Part shown: positions 7,878 through 13,627 of the stretch, in pieces
Layout: the number at the start of each line of letters is the position of its first letter
Numbering within the stretch: position 1 is the first letter of the stretch
Assembly: GCA_038232215.1 (NCBI GenBank)
Contig: JBBSIG010000047.1
Coordinates: forward strand, 1 to 14,633
Origin: JBBSIG01 sp038232215
Lineage (GTDB): Bacteria; Actinomycetota; Thermoleophilia; Gaiellales; Gaiellaceae
Length of the DNA: 14,633 nt
Direction: 5' to 3'
Notes under the pieces: generated by a model
Database searches by the model: none
What the model was told of the DNA's origin: nothing
The model's input: only the letters and a program-made list of their open reading frames with translations
Made by a program: the position numbers and the translations under genes

Positions 7878-8833
7878 TCCTGAACGCCTCCGGGTGCCTC
7901 GACGCCTCGACCGCGCCCGAGGTGGCGCGCTCGCTCGACGCCTTCGTCACGAAGACGATCACGCCCCAGCCGCGGGAGGGGAACGCGCCTGTACGTATCG
8001 CCGAGACGGACGTCGGCCTGCTGAACTCGATCGGGCTCGCCGGGCCGGGTCTCGAGCGCTTCCTGGCGGAGAGCCTGCCGGCGCTTGCCGCGCTCGAGGT
8101 TCCGCTCTGGGTCTCGGTCGGCGGCTTCTCGGCAGCGGAGCTCGCCGACGTCTGTGCCGCCCTCGCCGAGCGGGACGACGTCGACGCGATCGAGCTGAAC
8201 GTCTCGTGCCCGAACGTGGAGGCGAGCGCCGAGAGTACCGCGGCGATCGTCGCTGCCAGCCGAGCCGTGACCGCGAAGCCCCTCTTCGCCAAGCTCTCGC
8301 CCGCGGTGCCGGACGTGGGTGCTGTCGCCCGCGCGGCCGCCGAGGCCGGGGCCGACGGTCTCTCGCTCGTGAACACGATTCGGGGGCTCGCGCTCGACCC
8401 GCACACGCTGCGACCGCGGCTGGCCACCGCGGTCGGCGGGCTGTCCGGACCCGCCCTGAAGCCGATCGCGCTCGCTGCGGTCTACGCCGCGTACCGCGCC
8501 ACGGACCTGCCCATCGTGGGCATGGGGGGCGTGGCCGGCGGTCGTGACGTTCTGGAGCTGATCGCCGTGGGGGCGTCCGCAGTCGCGCTCGGGACCATTC
8601 TCTTCTCGGATCCGGACGCGCCGGCAAGAGTGCGGGAGGAGCTGGCCGTGGAGGCGGCGCGGCTCGGTCTCCGGAATCCGCTGGACGCGCGGGGAATGGC
8701 GCACGAGTCGACCTCCTCGACCACCCCAAAGCTCGACCGAAGGTCGACGGTTACGCCTAGAAAAAGCCTGGAAATAGCGAAAAATGTCCCGCTTGACCGA
8801 GCGGCTCGAGTTGTTAGTATCCCGCGCCAGTGA
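7874..8833 (+). CDS. pyrD: Dihydroorotate dehydrogenase, class 1B catalytic subunit
   Basis: The 319-residue FMN enzyme oxidises dihydroorotate to orotate. Its class 1 cysteine base is Cys112 (ELNVSCPNV). Other FMN and substrate motifs are KTITPQPREGN (27-37), LLNSIGL (49-55), Lys140 (FAKLSP), NTIRG (167-171), GGLSGPALKPIAL (188-200) and GMGGV (216-220). The adjacent pyrK makes this the NAD+-linked class 1B type. It starts directly at MILNASGCLD, lacking about 12-15 residues usual before the ASG motif. The conserved part ends near residue 278 (RGMAHE). The last roughly 41 codons use AGA, ATA, AAA, AAT and GTT, unlike the rest of the gene, and contain a promoter, so the natural stop may have been lost. 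The stop TGA overlaps the mihF GTG. Confidence 0.94.
   Translation: MILNASGCLDASTAPEVARSLDAFVTKTITPQPREGNAPVRIAETDVGLLNSIGLAGPGLERFLAESLPALAALEVPLWVSVGGFSAAELADVCAALAERDDVDAIELNVSCPNVEASAESTAAIVAASRAVTAKPLFAKLSPAVPDVGAVARAAAEAGADGLSLVNTIRGLALDPHTLRPRLATAVGGLSGPALKPIALAAVYAAYRATDLPIVGMGGVAGGRDVLELIAVGASAVALGTILFSDPDAPARVREELAVEAARLGLRNPLDARGMAHESTSSTTPKLDRRSTVTPRKSLEIAKNVPLDRAARVVSIPRQ
8707..8748. repeat. Inverted repeat and TCGACC cluster in the 3' tail of pyrD
   Basis: GTCGACCT (8707-8714) is matched by its exact inverse AGGTCGAC (8741-8748). TCGACC also occurs at 8717-8722 and at 8733-8738, where it forms a tight 6-bp hairpin with GGTCGA (8742-8747) around a GAA loop. No T-run follows. It may act as a weak transcription boundary of the pyr operon or as an operator for the promoter just downstream; neither is shown. 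Confidence 0.45.
8780..8827 (+). promoter_or_regulatory. Housekeeping-type promoter for mihF-gmk-rpoZ
   Basis: A -35 box TTGACC (8793-8798) and a -10 box TAGTAT (8815-8820) are separated by 16 bases. A TG one base before the -10 (8812-8813) gives an extended -10. A-tracts at 8761-8765 and 8780-8784, rare in this GC-rich window, look like an UP element. The expected start point is about 8827-8830, which falls on or next to the mihF GTG at 8830, so the transcript would be leaderless. The promoter lies within the last codons of the pyrD reading frame. Confidence 0.72.
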
Positions 8834-9159
8834 TCTCGACCAAGGTGCAGGCCCAAGCCCCCGTTCGCTCGCTCGATCAGCGGATGGAGGCGCTCAAGCG
8901 GGCGAACGACATCCGCGTGCGAAGGGCCCAGCTGAAGAAGGACCTGAAGGACGGGCGCGCCAGCATCGAGGGACTCCTGAACGAGCCGCCCGTCTACGTG
9001 GAGACGGCGAAGGTGTTCGACATGCTGATGGCGGTGCCCAAGTTCGGCCGGGTCAAGGCCGCGAGGTTCCTCAACCAGTGCCGCATCAGCCAGTCGAAGA
9101 CGGTGGGCGGCCTGTCCGAGCGCCAGCGGACGGAGCTGATCGGTCTCTTCCACCGCTAG
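8830..9159 (+). CDS. mihF: Integration host factor, actinobacterial type (mIHF)
   Basis: The 109-residue basic protein belongs to the actinobacterial IHF family (mIHF/sIHF), small nucleoid proteins that bend DNA and are unrelated to the HU/IHF fold of proteobacteria. A charged N-terminal helix (RRAQLKKDLKDGRAS) is followed by the helix-two-turn-helix DNA-binding region around 62-109, with VPKFGRVKAARFL and the closing LSERQRTELIGLFHR typical of the family. The GTG at 8830 has no Shine-Dalgarno but sits nine bases after a -10 box, consistent with leaderless translation. The neighbours gmk and rpoZ are the usual partners in Actinobacteria. Confidence 0.93.
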   Translation: MISTKVQAQAPVRSLDQRMEALKRANDIRVRRAQLKKDLKDGRASIEGLLNEPPVYVETAKVFDMLMAVPKFGRVKAARFLNQCRISQSKTVGGLSERQRTELIGLFHR

Positions 9160-9181
9160 TCGAGAGCGGTCGGAGACTCCG

Positions 9182-9787
9182 ATCGATCGACCCGAGCCAG
9201 TCTTCGTCGTCACCGGGCCCTCGGGCGCGGGCAAGGGGACGCTGATCGCCGCCGTCCTCGCGATGATGCCGGAGCTCGAGGAGGCGGTCTCGGCGACGAC
9301 GCGCTCGCAGCGGCCGGGCGAGCGGAACGGGCGGGACTACTGGTTCTTGTCCGAGGAGGAGTTCGAGGCCCGTGTGCAGGACGACGTCTTCCTCGAGCAC
9401 GTCACGTACGTCTCGGGCCACCGCTATGGGACTCTCCGCTCCGAGCTCGAGCGGATCGCGAGGGGCGGACGCGTGCCCGTCCTCGAGCTCGAGACGGAAG
9501 GTGCGCTGCGGGTGGGACAGCGCGTGCCGGGCAGCGTGACCATCTTCATCCGCGCCGAGCTGCCCGAGCTCGAGCGACGCCTGCGGGACCGTGCCACCGA
9601 GAGCTCGGGGGAGATCGGCGAGCGGCTCGCGCTCGCGCGCCGGCAGCTCGAGCAGGCGGGCGAGTTCGACCACGTCGTGGTCAACGACGACGTCGAGCGT
9701 GCGGTCGCGAGGCTCGCCGCCATCATCCACCGAGAGCTGGAGCCGGTAGGTAGCATGCGTCTCCGTGATCCATCCACGCATCGATGA
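9182..9787 (+). CDS. gmk: Guanylate kinase, non-canonical (ATC) start proposed
   Basis: The enzyme phosphorylates GMP to GDP. The P-loop GPSGAGKG is encoded at 9215-9238, followed by the GMP-binding segment SATTRSQRPGERNGRDYWF, an EHVTYVSGHRYGT segment, a lid region RLRDRATESSGEIGERL and the end motif FDHVVVNDD. The frame has no ATG, GTG or TTG between its stop at 9137 and the ATG at 9263, and that ATG lies after the P-loop, so it cannot be the true start. ATC at 9182, six bases after GGAG (9172-9175), gives IDRPEPVFVVTGPSG, a normal Gmk N-terminus, and about 201 residues. The usual DIDxQGA motif reads ELETEGA here. A sequencing error remains possible. The end overlaps rpoZ by 23 bases. Confidence 0.9.
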   Translation: MDRPEPVFVVTGPSGAGKGTLIAAVLAMMPELEEAVSATTRSQRPGERNGRDYWFLSEEEFEARVQDDVFLEHVTYVSGHRYGTLRSELERIARGGRVPVLELETEGALRVGQRVPGSVTIFIRAELPELERRLRDRATESSGEIGERLALARRQLEQAGEFDHVVVNDDVERAVARLAAIIHRELEPVGSMRLRDPSTHR

Positions 9788-9998
9788 GCTGCTCGAGAAC
9801 GTCGACTCGCGCTACGCGCTCGTGATCGTCTCCGCGAAGCGCGCCCGGCAGATCAACAACTACCACCACCAGCTGGGTGAGGGCATCGGTTTCGAGGACG
9901 CGCCGCCCCCGCTCGTGGAGTCTCGCTCGAAGAACTACCTGACGATGGCCCTCGAGGAGACCGCCGAGGGCAAGCTCAGGTACGACTACAAGCGGTAG
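9765..9998 (+). CDS. rpoZ: RNA polymerase omega subunit
   Basis: The 77-residue omega subunit assists assembly of RNA polymerase by holding the beta-prime chain. The family core RYALVIVSAKRARQIN is followed by a Lys/Thr-ALEE-ETAEGK end, here KNYLTMALEETAEGKLRYDYK. The start is GTG at 9765. No ATG or TTG lies in frame just upstream, and no good Shine-Dalgarno is close. TAGCAT (9751-9756) is positioned like a -10 for a leaderless message, but there is no convincing -35, so coupling to gmk, whose last 23 bases it overlaps, is equally likely. A terminator-like hairpin follows at 10020. Confidence 0.95.
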   Translation: MIHPRIDELLENVDSRYALVIVSAKRARQINNYHHQLGEGIGFEDAPPPLVESRSKNYLTMALEETAEGKLRYDYKR

Positions 9999-10019
9999 AC
10001 GCACCTCGCTTTCCGCCCC

Positions 10020-10042
10020 GGAGACGCGACCCACGCGTCTCC
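10020..10042 (+). terminator. Terminator-like hairpin after rpoZ
   Basis: GGAGACGCG (10020-10028), loop ACCCA, CGCGTCTCC (10034-10042) form a perfect 9-bp stem beginning 21 bases after the rpoZ stop. There is no U-tract. U-less terminators have been proposed in Actinobacteria, so this is a plausible but unproven end of the mihF-gmk-rpoZ transcript. The perfect stem would also stabilise a 3' end made another way. Confidence 0.55.
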
Positions 10043-10045
10043 TGC

Positions 10046-10165
10046 CAAGTCGTCACACATTCGGCACGCTCGTTCCCTTGACACGTCACGGTGCCTGGCA
10101 CCGAGACGATTCGGGAACAAGTCGTCCACAGCCGTCCTCACGAGACACGTCCCAGGGTCAGACCC
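10046..10165. repeat. REP/MITE-like palindromes with direct repeats in the rpoZ-coaBC gap
   Basis: A long hairpin spans 10072-10118: GTTCCC/GGGAAC outside, CGTC (10084-10087) with GACG (10105-10108), and a core odd palindrome GGTGCC-T-GGCACC (10090-10102). A second odd palindrome GGGTC-A-GACCC is at 10155-10165. Both palindromes are preceded by the same GACACGTC (10080-10087 and 10144-10151), two and three bases away. CAAGTCGTC also occurs twice (10046-10054 and 10118-10126). Odd palindromes of this wording resemble REP sequences linked to RAYT transposases in other genomes; that link is from memory and is not proven here. No transposase is present. Confidence 0.6.
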
Positions 10166-10263
10166 GGGGACTGGGCCGTTTGGACGGGCAGCGGTTGGGC
10201 GGCCGCCGGCCTGAGCTGCCTCGACCTGGGACGGCGGATCGTCGAGCGGGCAGAATGTGACTC
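10166..10263. other. Remainder of the rpoZ-coaBC intergenic gap
   Basis: This is GC-rich sequence with no gene that I can support. CAGAAT at 10251-10256 is a weak -10-like hexamer seven bases before the coaBC GTG, with no convincing -35 upstream. An ATG at 10255 is followed at once by TGA in the coaBC frame, which fixes the coaBC start downstream of it. Short frames across the gap at 10078-10260 run through the palindromes and look random. Confidence 0.5.
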
Positions 10264-11430
10264 GTGGCCCGCGTGCTCCAGGGCGTCTCCGGGGGAATCG
10301 CCGCCTACAAGGCCTGCGAGCTGACCCGCCTGCTCGTCAAGGCGGGGCACGAGGTGATCCCGCTCGTGACCCCCGGCGCGGAGCGCTTCGTGCGCGCGGA
10401 GACGTTCGCCGCGCTCGCCCGCCGCGCCGGCGGCGAGGATCTCTATCCGCACCTGGCACGGGCTGACCTGCTCGTGATCGCGCCGCTCTCGGCCAACACG
10501 CTCGCTAAGCTCGCTCACGGCCTCGCCGACACCGTCCTCGCCGAGGCGGCTCTCGCGCACCGCGGGCCGGCGCTCGCCGCTCCGGCGATGAACGGTCGCA
10601 TGTGGTCGCATCCGGCCACGCAGGCGAACGCGCGGCTCGTGCAGGAGCGCGGGCTGGAGCTGATCGGGCCGGAGGACGGCGAGCTCGCGGAGGGCGAGTG
10701 GGGCCTCGGCCGGATGGCCGAGCCCGCGGCCGTCGCCGCCCAGTGCGAGGAGCTCCTCGCGGGCGGCTCCCTGCGCGGCAAGCGCGTCCTGGTGAGCGCG
10801 GGTGGAACGCGCGAGCCCCTCGACGGCGTCCGTTACGTCGGCAACCGCTCCTCGGGCCGCATGGGCGTCGAGCTTGCCGCCGAGGCGCGGCGACGGGGGG
10901 CGAGCGTGACGCTTCTCGCTGCGAATCTCGGCCTCGAGGCACCTGCGGGGGTGGAGGTCGTTCAGGCGCCGACCGCGGCCGAGATGCTGCGCGAGGCTCT
11001 CGCCCGGGCGGACGTGGATCTCGTGCTGATGGCGGCGGCGGTCGCGGACTACCGACCCGCCGAGGCCCGTGCCGGAAAGCGTCCGAAGGACGACCGACCC
11101 TGGGCGGTGGAGCTCGAGCCCACAGTGGACGTCCTGCGCGCGCTCGCCGGGCGGCGGTCCGACGGCACCGTGCTGGTGGGCTTCGCGGCGGAGGTCGGAG
11201 AGTCGGGCCTCGGGCGGGCGCGGCGGAAGCTCGTCGACAAGGAGCTCGACCTGATCGTGCTCAACGACGTCTCGCGGCCGGACGTCGGCTTCGACGCCGA
11301 AGACAACGAGGTCGTGCTCGTCTGGGAGGCCGGTGAGCGGGCCGTGGTCAAGGCGTCGAAGCGGCGCATCGCGGCCGCCGTGCTGGACGAGGCCGAGCGC
11401 CGGCTCGCGGAGCGGGATGGCCGAGATTAG
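10264..11430 (+). CDS. coaBC: Bifunctional phosphopantothenoylcysteine decarboxylase / synthetase
   Basis: The 388-residue enzyme joins cysteine to 4'-phosphopantothenate (CoaB) and decarboxylates the product with FMN (CoaC), two steps of coenzyme A synthesis. The CoaC half (about 1-165) shows GVSGGIAAYKACEL, a PAMNGRMW motif (107-114, with Asn110) and GLGRMAEP. The CoaB half (from about 172) shows GGTREPLDGVRYVGNRSSGRMG with Asn194, AAAVADYRP and Lys272/Lys275. In CoaC the flap cysteine (E. coli Cys158, ACGD) is Glu143 (AEGE), and the region of the catalytic His is short (YPHLARAD, His63). GTG at 10264 is forced by a stop two codons upstream. No clear Shine-Dalgarno is present. The end overlaps the moxR start by 14 bases. 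Confidence 0.95.
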   Translation: MARVLQGVSGGIAAYKACELTRLLVKAGHEVIPLVTPGAERFVRAETFAALARRAGGEDLYPHLARADLLVIAPLSANTLAKLAHGLADTVLAEAALAHRGPALAAPAMNGRMWSHPATQANARLVQERGLELIGPEDGELAEGEWGLGRMAEPAAVAAQCEELLAGGSLRGKRVLVSAGGTREPLDGVRYVGNRSSGRMGVELAAEARRRGASVTLLAANLGLEAPAGVEVVQAPTAAEMLREALARADVDLVLMAAAVADYRPAEARAGKRPKDDRPWAVELEPTVDVLRALAGRRSDGTVLVGFAAEVGESGLGRARRKLVDKELDLIVLNDVSRPDVGFDAEDNEVVLVWEAGERAVVKASKRRIAAAVLDEAERRLAERDGRD

Positions 11431-12379
11431 GGCCGAGGCCCCGGCCACCCTCGCGGCCGGGCGAATTGAGGGGCTGACGGCGAACCTCGCGCGGGTCGTG
11501 CACGCGCCCGAGGAGATCCTTCGTCTCTGCGTGCTCTGCCTGCTCAGCGAGGGGCACCTGATCCTGGAGGACTTTCCGGGCGTCGGCAAGACGATGCTCG
11601 CCAAGGCCCTCGCGCGCTCGCTCGACGTGTCCTTCTCGCGGGTCCAGTTCACCCCAGACCTGCTGCCCTCCGACGTGACGGGGGTCAACGTCTTCGATCA
11701 GCGCCTGAACGAGTTCGAGCTCCGGCCGGGCCCCGTCTTCGCGAACCTGCTGCTCGTCGACGAGATCAACCGCGCCTCCCCGAAGACGCAGTCCGCGCTG
11801 CTCGAGTGCATGCAGGAGAGCCAGGTGACCATCGACGGGCGGTCCTTCGAGCTGACGCGCCCCTTCATGGTCGTCGCGACGCAGAACCCGATCGAGTACG
11901 AGGGCACGTATCCCCTGCCCGAGGCGCAGCTCGACCGTTTCACCATGCGCCTCGCCCTGGGCTATCCGCCACTCCTCGACGAGGCGACGATGCTGAGCGA
12001 GCAGACGAGCGAGCCGCCGCTCGAGGCGCTCGAGCCGGTCACGACGGGCCTCGAGGTGGTGGGCCTGGTCGAGGAGGCGAAGGCCGTCTTCGTGGAGGAG
12101 AGCCTCAACCGGTTCGTCGTCTCGCTGCTGCGGCAGACTCGCTCCGACCCCAGGCTGTATCTCGGCGCGAGCCCGCGTGCGGGGATCGCGCTCCTGCGGG
12201 TCGCGAAGGCACGCGCCCTCGCCGAGGGACGCGCGTACCTCGTCCCGGACGACGTCAAGGCGGTGGCGGCGCCCGTCCTCTCTCACCGCCTGATCCTGGG
12301 TCCGGAGGCGCGCGCGGGCGGGCTCGGGGGAGCGGATCTCGTCCTCGAGGCGTTGGAGCGGACGCCCGTCCCGGTCTGA
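11417..12379 (+). CDS. MoxR-family AAA+ ATPase
   Basis: The 320-residue MoxR ATPase is a presumed chaperone that remodels a partner protein, often the product of a neighbouring DUF58/vWA gene. Walker A is FPGVGKT (53-59), Walker B LLLVDEINRA (111-120), sensor 1 ATQNP (154-158), the conserved EAQLDRF is at 169-175, and the sensor 2 motif GASPRAG is at 250-256. I chose ATG at 11417 because it gives the normal family N-terminus, has GGAG at 11409-11412, and overlaps the coaBC stop by 14 bases; the frame upstream to 11333 reads against coaBC. The tight overlap suggests co-transcription with coaBC. The DUF58 gene follows after 20 bases. Confidence 0.95.
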   Translation: MAEIRAEAPATLAAGRIEGLTANLARVVHAPEEILRLCVLCLLSEGHLILEDFPGVGKTMLAKALARSLDVSFSRVQFTPDLLPSDVTGVNVFDQRLNEFELRPGPVFANLLLVDEINRASPKTQSALLECMQESQVTIDGRSFELTRPFMVVATQNPIEYEGTYPLPEAQLDRFTMRLALGYPPLLDEATMLSEQTSEPPLEALEPVTTGLEVVGLVEEAKAVFVEESLNRFVVSLLRQTRSDPRLYLGASPRAGIALLRVAKARALAEGRAYLVPDDVKAVAAPVLSHRLILGPEARAGGLGGADLVLEALERTPVPV

Positions 12380-12399
12380 GGGCCTGATCCGGACCTGCC

Positions 12400-13611
12400 T
12401 TGACGCCCAGAGGTCGCTTCGTGCTCTCTCTCGGCGCCGTGGTGTACCTCGCCGCGTGGGCGTTCGGCTCCCGGCCGCTCTATCCGGTCGCCACCGGGCT
12501 CCTGCTCGCGGTCGGGCTCGCCTGGGCCTGGGTCCGGCTCGCGGGCGCTCCGGTCGACCTGCTGCGGCGGACGGGCGGGGGGCAGCGCGTCGAGGGCGAC
12601 GACGTGGTCGTCGAGGTCGAGCTCGGGCTGCGGGGCCGCGTTCGGCCGGCGTCGGCGGTCGTCGTCGACCGGATCTCAGGGCTCGGCACCCGGCGTGCGG
12701 CGGTCGATCGCCGGGGCGAGGCTCGCTACGTCCTCGAGCGCGTCCCGCGCGGCCGCTACGCGCTCGAGCGCGGGGAGGCGGTGCTCGAGGACCCGTTCGG
12801 GCTCTGGCGGGCCTCGTTCGAGCTCGTCGCAAGCGCCGCGATTCACGTCGGGCCGCGGCTGACCGAGCTCGACGGGCTCTTCTCGGAGGCTGGCCTGCAC
12901 GCGCACGGAGGCAGCCGACCGCTCCTGCGTCGTCCGGCCGGCTTCGACCTGCAGAGCGTGCGCGAGCACGAGGAGGGGGAGTCGCTGCGCGCCGTGCACT
13001 GGCCGACGACCGCCCGCCGCGGGCGGCTGATGGTGAAGGAGCTCGAGGACGCGCCACGCGACGAGCTCGCCGTCGTGCTCGACTGCGACGCCACGGCGGT
13101 GGTGGGCCGCGCGCCGGACTCGAGCTTCGAGCTGGCCGTTCGGGCGGCGGGGTCGCTGCTTTGGGCCCACGCCCGGCGGGGCCGGCGGGCCGCGCTGATC
13201 GTGAGCCCCGGGCGGGGTGCCCGCGAGCTCGTGCACTCGCTGTCGACGGACTGGCAGCGCGCCCTCGAGCTGCTCTCGACGGTCGAGCCCGGCCCTTCCC
13301 CGCCCCTCGCCGAGCTGCTAGCCGAGGAGCGTGGAGGCGCCCGGGCCGCCGAGCTCGTCGTCGTGACCTCGACGCTGCCCGCCGGACTCGTCGAGCGGCT
13401 GCTCGAGCGCGCTCTCTCGCGGCGCCGCGCCTCGCTCGTCTACGTCGACGCCTCCTCCTTCGGCCCGCGGCCGGGCCGGGCGCGCGAGCCCGGCCTCTTG
13501 CGCCTCCAGACGTCCGGGATCCCCGTCGCGGTGCTGCGGCGCGGCGACGACCTCGCCGCGAAGCTCGACGGCCGGCTACTGCTTCCCGAGAAGGCGGCCG
13601 CGCATCGCTAA
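12400..13611 (+). CDS. DUF58 membrane-anchored vWA-like protein
   Basis: The 403-residue protein has two predicted N-terminal membrane helices (about 9-23 and 28-46) separated by a short loop. A beta-rich extracytoplasmic or linker region with DPFGLW (131-136) follows. The DUF58 signature REHEEGESLRAVHW is at 188-201, continuing to TTARRGRLMVKELED. The following segment (221-230, DELAVVLDCD) is where a vWA-like domain begins, with a degenerate metal site (DxD). The precise function is unknown; in MoxR-DUF58-transglutaminase clusters it is thought to be a MoxR partner in envelope assembly. The start is TTG at 12400, the only usable start after an in-frame TGA at 12385; it puts MTPRGR before the first helix. 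The ribosome site is weak. Confidence 0.9.
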   Translation: MTPRGRFVLSLGAVVYLAAWAFGSRPLYPVATGLLLAVGLAWAWVRLAGAPVDLLRRTGGGQRVEGDDVVVEVELGLRGRVRPASAVVVDRISGLGTRRAAVDRRGEARYVLERVPRGRYALERGEAVLEDPFGLWRASFELVASAAIHVGPRLTELDGLFSEAGLHAHGGSRPLLRRPAGFDLQSVREHEEGESLRAVHWPTTARRGRLMVKELEDAPRDELAVVLDCDATAVVGRAPDSSFELAVRAAGSLLWAHARRGRRAALIVSPGRGARELVHSLSTDWQRALELLSTVEPGPSPPLAELLAEERGGARAAELVVVTSTLPAGLVERLLERALSRRRASLVYVDASSFGPRPGRAREPGLLRLQTSGIPVAVLRRGDDLAAKLDGRLLLPEKAAAHR

Positions 13612-13627
13612 GACGGCCCTTCTGTCC

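Noticed and set aside
8784..9245. A 153-codon + frame beginning just before mihF
   Set aside because: It overlaps mihF and the gmk start in the wrong frame, with Arg/Gly-rich shadow composition.
10078..10083. TTGACA as a -35 box for coaBC
   Set aside because: No -10 lies at 16-18 bases, the hexamer sits in the internal loop of the REP-like hairpin, and coaBC starts 180 bases away.
10078..10324. Short open frames in the rpoZ-coaBC gap
   Set aside because: They run through palindromes, have no ribosome site, and one overlaps the coaBC start in another frame.
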